Shown here: positions 8,701 to 17,584 of the stretch, piece after piece
Layout: the number at the start of each line of letters is the position of its first letter
Position numbering within the stretch: the first letter of the stretch is position 1
Source: Candidatus Opimibacter skivensis
GTDB taxonomy: Bacteria; Bacteroidota; Bacteroidia; Chitinophagales; Saprospiraceae
Direction of reading: 5' to 3'
DNA length: 64,000 bases
Assembly: GCA_016722045.1 (NCBI GenBank)
Contig: JADKGY010000008.1
Coordinates: 372,001-436,000, forward strand
The notes under the pieces: generated by a model
What the model saw: only the letters and a program-made list of their open reading frames with translations
The model's database searches: none
What the model was told of the DNA's origin: nothing
Program-made: the position numbers and the translations under genes

Positions 8701-11700
8701 TTATTGTTTCACAAAAGGAAGTGAACCTACATTCTTGCCGTCAAGAACAAAATTCAAACTATAGACTCCGTATTGAAGAGTAGCTACGTTGAGGGAAATT
8801 GAGCCATTGCCCATTTCCTTTGCACCGACTTTTTTAGAACTGACTTCACGACCCAGTTGATCAAATATCCGTACAAGCAAATCCTGATGATGCGATCCAA
8901 AACCATGTTTAATGGTCAGTTGATCTTTAGTCGGATTAGGATAGATGACTTCTACGTACTTACGGATTTCACTCTGCAAGTCCTGAACTTTTGTGTAACC
9001 AAGTGTATAAAGTTGTGATACTTCATCACCGGTCAATGCCTTATTATAGATCTTGATTTCATCAAGTGCACCCTGGAAATATTGTTTTCCCGGGTTTTCA
9101 AGATTATTACCTATACCCAGTGAACGTGCAGTACTATTCAACGTACCAGTAACAGCAAAACGAGCAACTTCCGTTCCGTCGATATAGATGATATCATCCG
9201 TACCATCATGAACCATGGTCACATACCACCAGAAACCAATGACCAGATCATTACCGGCACCGGAATCCATATCATGGATAAAATGATCAGCCAATGTATT
9301 CTTACTGTTTGTAGTCCATACGATCTGCCGGTGAACCGGAAGAGATATTTTCCAGCGCTCATCATAATTACCAAAGTCCATAATGTATGCCTCTGGATCG
9401 GCTAAATTCTGACCATCAACACGGATCCAGAAACTGACTGTTGTATAATCAGAAATCAATTGAACAGCATTCGGTACAAGTACTGAATCAGCATCGCCAT
9501 CAAATTTGAGATCCATACCTGATGCATTCGGACGATTCGTCACTGTTTCGAATTGTGGATTACCACCGATCGTTCCGTGATTGTTGTATGGAGTAGCATC
9601 TTTGGCATCACCTTCAAATTTGTAATGCGCCACAAGACCTGGCTCTGCAGTAACAACAGGTGCGGTTGTAGAAGCTGTGATATCAGCTATCTCAGAATTA
9701 TTACCTGAGAGGTCATAAGCATACACTTCAAATGTATATGGAGTAAGCGGATCAAGTCCTCCGATGAAGATGGATATGGTATTCGCATCAAGAGAATCCA
9801 CATAATTACCATCGACACTGACAACATATCCACCTAATCCTCCCTCGTCTGTAGAAGCATCCCAGGAGAAGACAACTGAATTAGCTCCGGCACTGATTGT
9901 AAGATTTGAAGGTATTGAAGGCTTAGTTGTATCGGGAGCCTCACTCAATCCTGTTGTCAATGTAAGGAATGAAGCAGCTGATTCATTTCCAGCTACATCT
10001 ACTGCAGAAACACCAAATTCATATGCAGTCAAAGGTGCCAGATCAGTGATCGTTGCATAGGTTTCTTCGACGGTCTGTACAATGGCACCGTCCTGATATA
10101 CATTATATCCTGATATGCCTGATTCACCATCAATAGAAGGCTGCCATGTCAATGAAACATTTGTAAAACTGACTGTACCTTCCAGGCCTGCCGGAGGATC
10201 AGGAGCTGTAATGTCTGGTTCAACAGGATTAGCAGATTCAGATACATAAAGCGCAGCTACTTCTGGTCCTGTCAGCGCTGTTTTGTAGATGTGGACATCA
10301 TCAAGTGACCCATCAAAATAATTGGCCACATCGATCGGATCATAACCAATACCTAATGGATGAACTGTAGTCGCAAGATCACCAGGTGAATCTTTGCTGT
10401 TTGCGAGTACACCATTGACATAAATGAAATCTTTGACGCCATCATGTACCATGACAAGATGCGTCCATATACCCGGAATTAATTCATTGCCACCACCTGC
10501 ATCGAGGTCAGAACAACAAGATGTCGCATGCGTAGTCCAAACTACTTTACCATGACCTGGTAAAGAAATTTTCCAACGCTCCTGCCAACCGCCAAATGAC
10601 ATCAGATAAGCTTCACCACTTACTGGAAGAGCATTGACATTCACCCAGAAACTAACTGTTGCCAATCCTGAATTCAATTGTGGCGAATTGTCAGCAGTGA
10701 CCCCTGCACTACCATTAAAATTCATAGCATGATTTGATCTTCCAAAACGATCAAGCGAAGCAATAGCGCCACTCACATCACCATTATTGTGATAAGGAGA
10801 ATCATCTTTGGCATTTGCATTTAGAGCATAGTCAGCGACAACATCTCCGGGGAAGTTGGGCGTAGCGTTTTGTTCGGCATAAAGATCGGCTACTTGTTGA
10901 TCGGTCAAAGGAGTTGTATAAATTCTAACCTCATCGATATCACCATTGATGAAACTACCTTTATCGATTGGATCCCAACCGATGCCAAGAGGATATTTAG
11001 TATGATGCAATGGGCCGCCAACATCTTTTGATGCTACCAGAACGCCATTGATATAAATTTTATCCTGTACGGTTCCATGTACAGTTACAACATGTGTCCA
11101 TGCACCAGGCACCAGTTCATTACCTGCCCCGGCGTCCATGTCCGAACAACATGAAGTAGCATACGTAGTCCATACTACTTTACCATGAGAAGGCAGAGAA
11201 ATTTTCCAACGCTCCTGCCATCCACCAAAAGACATCAGGTACACCTCACCACTTACTGGTAGTTCATTCAGTTTGACCCAGAAACTTACTGAAGTCCAAT
11301 CTGAATTATACTGCTTCGAATTATCAACTGTGATAGAAGTCTGATCTGTCGGATTGATAGCTACTGCATTGTTAGCATATCCAAAACGATCGTAAGTCAA
11401 CTGCGCATTATCTGATTTAGCATCATTTTTAAACTGAGATACATCTTTTAAATCACCAGCCATAGGTATGTTGAGGACCAAAGGATCAGGATCTATTACC
11501 GCACTGTTTTGAGTAGTGTACAGATCATTGATTTCAGTATCTGTAAGCGCATAATTGTAAATCTGCACGTCATCAAGTGAACCGTCGAAGTAATTGGCCA
11601 CATCAATCGGATCATAACCAATACCTAAAGGATGGGTGGTATTCGCAAGGTCGCCCGGAGATGCTTTTGATGCAACAAGGACTCCATTGACAAAAATTTT

Positions 11701-12831
11701 ATCCTCAGTGCCATCATGCACAAAAGCTGCATGTGTCCAGGTACCCGGTACGAGTTCATTTCCACCACCTGCGTCAAGATCTGAGCAGCATGAAGTAGCA
11801 TGAGTCGTCCACACCATTTTGCCATGACCTGGCAATGATATTTTACATCGCTCCTGCCATCCACCAAAGGAAAGTAAATAAGCTTCTCCGCTCACCGGTA
11901 AGGAATTGACTTTTACCCAGAATGAAATGGTGGTGGTAGCTGAATTCAATACAGAAGAATTCGGAGCCGTAACACCTGCATCCTCGCCATTGAAACTAAC
12001 AGCACTATTACCAAATCCAAAACGATCCGTAGTGAATTCAACATTTTTCCCTGAAGCATTATTGCCATAGGCTGATTCATCACGGAAGTTTTTAGTGAAT
12101 GTATAATTGGCTACTAAATCATTAGTTACGACAGGTGGTACGGATTGTTCTGCATAAAGATTAGCTACTTCTGTACCATTCAATGGTGTGCTATAGATGA
12201 TGATGTCATCCAATGCGCCATTGAAAAAATAATCTGCATCAATCGGATCATAACCAATACCTAACGGATGCGTTGTCGTGCCGAGATCGCCCGGTGAATC
12301 CTTTGAATTCGTAAGAACACCATTGACATAAATAAAATCTTTGGCGCCATCGTGTACCATGACCAGGTGTGTCCATGATCCAACTACAAGTTCATTACCA
12401 CCTCCTGCGTCTAGATCAGAGCAGCAGGATGTAGCATGGGTTGTCCATATCGGTTTGCCATGTGCAGGTAATGAAATCTTCCAACGATCCTGCCAACCTC
12501 CAAAGGAAAGAAGGTATACTTCTCCCTGTGCAGGCAATTCATCAGCACGTATCCAGAAACTGACAGAAGCAGTCGCAGAATTAAGCTGTGATGCATTATT
12601 GGCATCAAGGTGACTTTTTACTCCGTCGAACAGGTAAGCCTGATTGGCCCTGCCAAAACGGTCTTGTGTTAACGATGCACTGTGAACAGTGGCATTGTTG
12701 TGATCCGAGGAAACGTCATTAGCATTTCCGCTGAAAGGATATTCTGCTACTATCGTCTGCGCACCTGATCGGGGCACCACAAACGCCAGCAACAAAAAAA
12801 TGGGTAACAGCACTTGGTAAATTCTTTTCAT
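8701..12831 (-). CDS. giant secreted protein with five LamG domains, two Fn3 domains and T9SS signal
   Basis: A 1376-aa surface or secreted adhesin/carbohydrate-binding protein. Order: signal peptide (1-24), four consecutive LamG/concanavalin-like domains of about 210 aa (roughly 26-230, 238-442, 452-655, 663-868), two fibronectin III domains (about 875-965 and 970-1060), a fifth divergent LamG (about 1065-1285), and a T9SS type A sorting domain (last ~75). Domains 1-4 are near-identical in their centres, with a vicinal-cysteine motif ATSCCSD followed by DAG[GA]GNEL. The fifth has TNSKNTLADH at that place and lacks the cysteines. No catalytic domain is visible. It follows the glycosidase-like gene by 43 bases, within the SusCD-linked minus-strand unit, so glycan binding is the likely role. 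Confidence 0.88.
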   Translation of the reverse strand: MKRIYQVLLPIFLLLAFVVPRSGAQTIVAEYPFSGNANDVSSDHNNATVHSASLTQDRFGRANQAYLFDGVKSHLDANNASQLNSATASVSFWIRADELPAQGEVYLLSFGGWQDRWKISLPAHGKPIWTTHATSCCSDLDAGGGNELVVGSWTHLVMVHDGAKDFIYVNGVLTNSKDSPGDLGTTTHPLGIGYDPIDADYFFNGALDDIIIYSTPLNGTEVANLYAEQSVPPVVTNDLVANYTFTKNFRDESAYGNNASGKNVEFTTDRFGFGNSAVSFNGEDAGVTAPNSSVLNSATTTISFWVKVNSLPVSGEAYLLSFGGWQERCKISLPGHGKMVWTTHATSCCSDLDAGGGNELVPGTWTHAAFVHDGTEDKIFVNGVLVASKASPGDLANTTHPLGIGYDPIDVANYFDGSLDDVQIYNYALTDTEINDLYTTQNSAVIDPDPLVLNIPMAGDLKDVSQFKNDAKSDNAQLTYDRFGYANNAVAINPTDQTSITVDNSKQYNSDWTSVSFWVKLNELPVSGEVYLMSFGGWQERWKISLPSHGKVVWTTYATSCCSDMDAGAGNELVPGAWTHVVTVHGTVQDKIYINGVLVASKDVGGPLHHTKYPLGIGWDPIDKGSFINGDIDEVRIYTTPLTDQQVADLYAEQNATPNFPGDVVADYALNANAKDDSPYHNNGDVSGAIASLDRFGRSNHAMNFNGSAGVTADNSPQLNSGLATVSFWVNVNALPVSGEAYLMSFGGWQERWKISLPGHGKVVWTTHATSCCSDLDAGGGNELIPGIWTHLVMVHDGVKDFIYVNGVLANSKDSPGDLATTVHPLGIGYDPIDVANYFDGSLDDVHIYKTALTGPEVAALYVSESANPVEPDITAPDPPAGLEGTVSFTNVSLTWQPSIDGESGISGYNVYQDGAIVQTVEETYATITDLAPLTAYEFGVSAVDVAGNESAASFLTLTTGLSEAPDTTKPSIPSNLTISAGANSVVFSWDASTDEGGLGGYVVSVDGNYVDSLDANTISIFIGGLDPLTPYTFEVYAYDLSGNNSEIADITASTTAPVVTAEPGLVAHYKFEGDAKDATPYNNHGTIGGNPQFETVTNRPNASGMDLKFDGDADSVLVPNAVQLISDYTTVSFWIRVDGQNLADPEAYIMDFGNYDERWKISLPVHRQIVWTTNSKNTLADHFIHDMDSGAGNDLVIGFWWYVTMVHDGTDDIIYIDGTEVARFAVTGTLNSTARSLGIGNNLENPGKQYFQGALDEIKIYNKALTGDEVSQLYTLGYTKVQDLQSEIRKYVEVIYPNPTKDQLTIKHGFGSHHQDLLVRIFDQLGREVSSKKVGAKEMGNGSISLNVATLQYGVYSLNFVLDGKNVGSLPFVKQ

Positions 12832-12874
12832 TATTAGCTATTTTTTTATTGTTAATGAAGTATGATGATTTAAA

Positions 12875-15800
12875 TTATTCCGTGATAAATTTTTTGATCA
12901 TTGTCTTTCCATCATGCGTAATCCTGATGATATGTAGTCCGGGAGACAATGCGGAAATGTCGATGGTCATAGTTGGTGCTGAGTTAAATAACGTATTCAA
13001 CTCAATGTTCCCATTGATATCAAATATGGTCATAAAGGAACTTGAGGGATTGACAATGTGGGATGAGGGAATCTCTATTGTCAGTGATTTTAATGCGGGA
13101 TTTGGGAATACGTTGAGACTAATATAATCAAATTGTTGATCTTCATGTGTACCTGTAATGACTGCACCACTCTCAGCCGCAACTGAATCAGGCAATTGAG
13201 CGTAATCATAAATTTTGATCTCATCAAGTATTCCCCTGAAACTGTAAGATGGATCATCCGGAAGATATTGTCCGATTTCCATGTCCAGGGGACTTGCATT
13301 GATGAGACCACTAAAGGGTGAAAAACTTTCAAGCCTTCCGTTGATATAGATCATCGCAAATCGGCCATTATAGGTTGCAGCTATATGGTAGAATTTATTT
13401 TCTTCAAGGACAGTTTCTGAATCAAGATCTTTTACGGCTCCTGACGTATTTTTTATTGTCCATCTTACCTTTCGATCAGGAGTAATAGAAAGCTTCCACC
13501 GGTTCTGATAGCTGCCATGTGAAATGATAAATCTTTCTTTGTCACCTATCAACTGTGGCTGCGCAAATAATGTTACTGTGATACCATCTGTAAAATTGAG
13601 GATGCTGTTATTGACAACACGAATGTGATCATTGATGCCATCAAAGAAATAAGCCTGTAATTGCTGTCCAAGAGAATCAGCTGTAAACTTAGCTCCGGAA
13701 ACAATGCCATTGAGCTGATGTCCACTGATATCATTCGCATTGCCTGCAAACGGATACCAGGCGATCAGATCACCATGCGCATCCAGATTTGTGTCATAAG
13801 AAAATAACTTAACACTTGCAGTCGCTGTTCCACCTCTTCCATCATCAACTGAGAGTTGAAGCGTAAATATTCCTTCACTGCCGGGCGCTGTCCAGTCTAT
13901 TTCATTTCCGGTTCCATTTATATTCCCACCTGACACTGACCACGAATAATTAATCGGATCATTATTGCCATCCGTGACCACTGATTTGATATGGATAGTG
14001 CCACCCGGATGTGTATACCTTGAAGCAGGTGTTAATTCAACTATTTCCGGAAAGAGATTGATCTCCGTGACGACGTCAATGACGATGGACGCGCTGTCTC
14101 TTTGATGACTTTCATCTTCGACGATCAGTTTGGCTTCGTATGTACCGACGACGTCAGGCGCTATAAACGTTACTTCTTTTGCAAGACCTGATTTAGTTTC
14201 GCCCTGGAATATGAAAGTATAGATCAGATCTTTTGTTTCCTGATCAATTCCTTTTCCATAAAGTGTAATGGTATCACCTTTCTCAACAGTAGTGCGATCC
14301 GGTGCAAATGACTGAATCCGTGGAGGATAATTGTAGGCAACTGAAGATTGATTATAATCAACAACTACACCATTGATCAGCATCTCATTGTTTTTGTAGG
14401 AGATCGTTCCACCGGCAGGTGCCAATACGATGGACACTGCTTTATTCGCCGGAATATTTATTGATGTGGGAGCAGTTACATTTTGAGCCAGGAAAGTTTC
14501 CGAGACGACATCATAGATATCCGTTGGCTCAGGTCCTGCATCAATCAAAACTGACTTAGTAGATGTATATGGATTGAAAAGAAGGTATGAAGGATAAGCA
14601 GCATCTTTGAAAAAATCAGTTTTGAGCAAATCGATTTTCAGGATTTTCTCTTCATTTGTTTTTTCAAGTATTGCACCCAGGTATCCGATAGAAGATGTGC
14701 TGTATAGAGATAGATTCGTACCTGCCCATCCGCCTTTCAGCGCATCACCTGTCGAAACAAGCATCAATCCTGCGTCTTGTTCACGTAATGCCTCATAACC
14801 CATGACACCATTGGGATCGTATTGATCTGACCAGGTATGTGAATCCTGATGTGTATTCGGTAAGAATCCTGGATACATCAGTCGTGTTGCATTCGCAAGA
14901 TTAAGTATCCATTTTCCTATAGCTCTTGCATATCTCTTGTCATACCTGACCATGGGTGCAAGCTGACCTGCCTGTTGCACACCATTCAATTGAAAGGCAT
15001 AATCATTGCCTGCATCATTTGCTTCACCTACAAGACCGGATACATCATATGCATTCCATTTACCTACTATCGTTCCCCAGCCTCTAAGTGGACCGCGATT
15101 GAATATCCAGAATAGAATATTTGCAATATTATACTTCGTACCAATCTCAGCGTTCATTTTCGCAGCGGTATAAGCTCCATAAGGCAACTGCAATTCATAA
15201 GATGGATTTGCACCGAGATTGCTGAGATATTCCATGCTCCACTCTGCGGCCTGCAGATATTGTTTGTCACCGTTTTGTTTGTAAGCATTATAAAGCAGCC
15301 ATCCAAATGCACCTGATGCTTCAGGTTCATGTACACCATCAGGATTAGGTGTCATGTGTAGAAAATCCCACGCTCTGTATTCCATTGAAGCTTTGGTCCA
15401 TGGTGTTGTCTTGCCGCCCATTTTCTGAACAGCCTCTGACATCCTGTCTGCGATGAGCTTAAATTGATTTTGAGCATCACCGATATTGCCATACAGATCA
15501 TAGAGCTGATAGAAATAAATATTGGGCATCATATCATACCACCAGTCAGATCCACTATGTCCACCGATATTGTTGAGATAAAGATTCTCACCATTATTCT
15601 TATTGAAATAATCCTGGCTCATGAGGATCCAGTTCATTCCATATTGATTCGTCTTATCAACCCCCACCAATGATGCTCCGACTAATGAAGGCAATACATT
15701 GATGGCCTCTCCACTATTGTCACTGTTCGTACCGACATAACTATCAAGACCGAAAGTTGGATTTTGCGGATAATTAGTTCCCTCTGGAGTTGTAAAAACC

Positions 15801-16030
15801 AAAGGGAGATAAAGACCCGTCTTATTGATGTCATATACAAATGAATCATACCCCATCGCCACTTTTTTCCAATCTCTCATTGTAAATGGAGAAGGTTCAT
15901 TGGGCATCAACTCTATCCGTGCAATATTGATCTGGCTTACCTGTGCTGACATGATGGTGATCGAACAAAGAAGGAATATAGCTGCAGGAGCTGCAGGAAG
16001 AAAACTCCATGCAGCGGCGAATTGCTGCAA
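12875..16030 (-). CDS. putative (alpha/alpha)6 glycosidase with Ig-like, LamG and T9SS domains
   Basis: A 1051-aa exported protein. Residues about 30-480 are rich in Trp/Tyr/Asp helical repeats (for example MSQDYFNKNN, HSGSDWWYDMMPN, DFLHMTPNPDGVHEPEASGAFGWLL), consistent with an alpha/alpha-barrel glycoside hydrolase or lyase, but I cannot name a family. Two Ig/PKD-like domains follow (about 575-740), then one LamG (about 750-965) and a T9SS sorting domain (last ~80). The first in-frame initiator is a TTG. The N-terminus lacks the usual Lys/Arg n-region because a repeat lies exactly there (see 15985-16082), so the true start is uncertain. It sits 107 bases downstream of susD, indicating it acts on the same glycan. 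Confidence 0.72.
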   Translation of the reverse strand: MQQFAAAWSFLPAAPAAIFLLCSITIMSAQVSQINIARIELMPNEPSPFTMRDWKKVAMGYDSFVYDINKTGLYLPLVFTTPEGTNYPQNPTFGLDSYVGTNSDNSGEAINVLPSLVGASLVGVDKTNQYGMNWILMSQDYFNKNNGENLYLNNIGGHSGSDWWYDMMPNIYFYQLYDLYGNIGDAQNQFKLIADRMSEAVQKMGGKTTPWTKASMEYRAWDFLHMTPNPDGVHEPEASGAFGWLLYNAYKQNGDKQYLQAAEWSMEYLSNLGANPSYELQLPYGAYTAAKMNAEIGTKYNIANILFWIFNRGPLRGWGTIVGKWNAYDVSGLVGEANDAGNDYAFQLNGVQQAGQLAPMVRYDKRYARAIGKWILNLANATRLMYPGFLPNTHQDSHTWSDQYDPNGVMGYEALREQDAGLMLVSTGDALKGGWAGTNLSLYSTSSIGYLGAILEKTNEEKILKIDLLKTDFFKDAAYPSYLLFNPYTSTKSVLIDAGPEPTDIYDVVSETFLAQNVTAPTSINIPANKAVSIVLAPAGGTISYKNNEMLINGVVVDYNQSSVAYNYPPRIQSFAPDRTTVEKGDTITLYGKGIDQETKDLIYTFIFQGETKSGLAKEVTFIAPDVVGTYEAKLIVEDESHQRDSASIVIDVVTEINLFPEIVELTPASRYTHPGGTIHIKSVVTDGNNDPINYSWSVSGGNINGTGNEIDWTAPGSEGIFTLQLSVDDGRGGTATASVKLFSYDTNLDAHGDLIAWYPFAGNANDISGHQLNGIVSGAKFTADSLGQQLQAYFFDGINDHIRVVNNSILNFTDGITVTLFAQPQLIGDKERFIISHGSYQNRWKLSITPDRKVRWTIKNTSGAVKDLDSETVLEENKFYHIAATYNGRFAMIYINGRLESFSPFSGLINASPLDMEIGQYLPDDPSYSFRGILDEIKIYDYAQLPDSVAAESGAVITGTHEDQQFDYISLNVFPNPALKSLTIEIPSSHIVNPSSSFMTIFDINGNIELNTLFNSAPTMTIDISALSPGLHIIRITHDGKTMIKKFITE

Positions 16031-16082
16031 GAGAAAACTCCATACGGTGACGAACCGCCTTTGTTGGAGTTTTCTCCAACAA
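15985..16082. repeat. GGAGTTTTCT-type repeat cluster over the signal peptide region
   Basis: Three copies of GAAAACTCC or its complement are spaced about 32-40 bp apart. One forms a perfect palindrome, TGTTGGAGTTTTCTCCAACA, at 16062-16081. Between copies lie smaller palindromes (TGCAGC...GCTGCA and CTGCAG-x3-CTGCAG). The cluster covers codons for the start of the 12875-16030 protein. Confidence 0.75.
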
Positions 16083-16137
16083 ATAAGATGATACTTTCAA
16101 AAGACTACCTCGTTGAGTTAAACTCATTTGTTGTGTT

Positions 16138-17583
16138 TTAATAACCAGGATTTTGTGCGAGGTTAGGATTCAGATCAAGTTCAGTCTGAGGAATAGGGAA
16201 GACCTCATTTTTTCCTTCCACGAATCCGGTAAGCACATCTTTTGCAATACCCCATCGGACTAAATCAAAGAAGCGATGAAACTCAAATCCGAGTTCAACT
16301 CTTCGCTCATGGCGGATAATATCGATGAGGGCTGTTTTATCTGTAGTGGTGATCGCAGGTAATGTAGTGGCAGGATTTGTGGCCTGAGCTCTTGCTCTTG
16401 CTCTTACCTCCTCCAGTGGAGCCAGTGCGTCACCTGTTCTGCCCAATTCGGCAAGGGCTTCTGCTTCCCACAACAGAACTTCGTCATACCGTATAGCTGT
16501 ATAATTTATATCACCATCAGCTTTTTGTGTAACCTCAGAAGTAGGCTGTAAAAATTTTCTTGGGCTTGCACCTGTAGATGAAAAAGACGCCTTGTAAGGT
16601 GTTCCAAAATAGTCTTCATTTTTTCGAGCCACAGTAAATAGTAAGCGCGGATCGCCCGGTTCAAACGTATTGACGAAATCTGTAGTGACCTCAGCAAATC
16701 CATATCCATCAGGTATTTTCTTTGACAACCATTGCTGATTGAGATTATTGCCTACACCCAATTCAAGATTTGCATGCTGGATTTCAAAGACAGATTCACT
16801 ATTGTTTTGTGTTGTTTTCAGAAAATTATTTCTGTAGTCTGCTTGCAGAGAATACACACCTAAAGCTTTGATTTCTGCGACAGTACTTACGACCTGATCC
16901 CATTGTTTGAGATAAAGATGTGCCTTTGCTTTCAAAGCGAGTGCAGCACCTTTAGTAGCCCTTCCTACATCCGATGCTCCATACGACACAGGTAGCATTG
17001 AAGCTGCATCACCTGCATCAGTAGCCACTTGCTCAAATACCGTTGTCTGAGAGGTTCTCGTCACGTTCACATCTTTGGGTGCCTGTATATTGAGTATAAG
17101 AGGAACATCACCAAAGACCTGTGCAAGCGTAAAATGATAATACGCTCTCAGAAATAGCGCTTCACCGATTACTCTGTTCTTAAGTGTGGCATCAGCATCG
17201 ATGAGTGGTGTTTTTGTGATCACTGTATTCGCCTGCACAATGCCGGCATAGTTGAGTTTCCAGTAATCATTCACTTCCTGTGTCGCCGGTGTTTGTTTGA
17301 ATATATCAATGTCAATAATGCCAGGCCTTGATCCGTCACCACCGACCACGGCATCATCAGAAGCTATCGTTCCAAAGACCCAATAGTAATTATTGTTGGT
17401 ACCGTTGATGAGCAGAGGTTGATATGTTGCATTCACGGCCTGAATGGCATCATTGGCTGTCTTGAAATAATTGTCTGCATCGAGACGACCCAATGGTTCT
17501 TTATTCAGCAGATCTGTACAGGAAGCACACCAAAATGCAAGTGACAGAATGAGAGATAGAAAGTATGTATTGCGCTTCATCAT
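16138..17583 (-). CDS. SusD/RagB family nutrient-binding lipoprotein
   Basis: Outer-membrane surface lipoprotein that captures glycan oligomers and acts as the lid of the SusC transporter. The start chosen is the MMKRNTYF double Met just after the SusC stop. A longer frame upstream overlaps susC and lacks a signal. The lipobox is FWCASC (acylated Cys about residue 21). The SusD tetratricopeptide core shows typical patterns: LNKEPLGRLDADNYFKT, EALFLRAYYHF, YDEVLLWEAEALAELG and ERRVELGFEFHRFFDLVRWG. Length of about 481 aa is normal. It overlaps the preceding gene's end by no bases but is separated by only one, so the pair is co-transcribed. Confidence 0.95.
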   Translation of the reverse strand: MMKRNTYFLSLILSLAFWCASCTDLLNKEPLGRLDADNYFKTANDAIQAVNATYQPLLINGTNNNYYWVFGTIASDDAVVGGDGSRPGIIDIDIFKQTPATQEVNDYWKLNYAGIVQANTVITKTPLIDADATLKNRVIGEALFLRAYYHFTLAQVFGDVPLILNIQAPKDVNVTRTSQTTVFEQVATDAGDAASMLPVSYGASDVGRATKGAALALKAKAHLYLKQWDQVVSTVAEIKALGVYSLQADYRNNFLKTTQNNSESVFEIQHANLELGVGNNLNQQWLSKKIPDGYGFAEVTTDFVNTFEPGDPRLLFTVARKNEDYFGTPYKASFSSTGASPRKFLQPTSEVTQKADGDINYTAIRYDEVLLWEAEALAELGRTGDALAPLEEVRARARAQATNPATTLPAITTTDKTALIDIIRHERRVELGFEFHRFFDLVRWGIAKDVLTGFVEGKNEVFPIPQTELDLNPNLAQNPGY

Positions 17584-17584
17584 T

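Noticed and set aside
15897..16127. Cysteine-rich small protein on the minus strand
   Set aside because: It runs through the repeat cluster into the antisense-free frame of the glycosidase-like gene and has no family likeness. Its first residues more likely are the displaced signal peptide.
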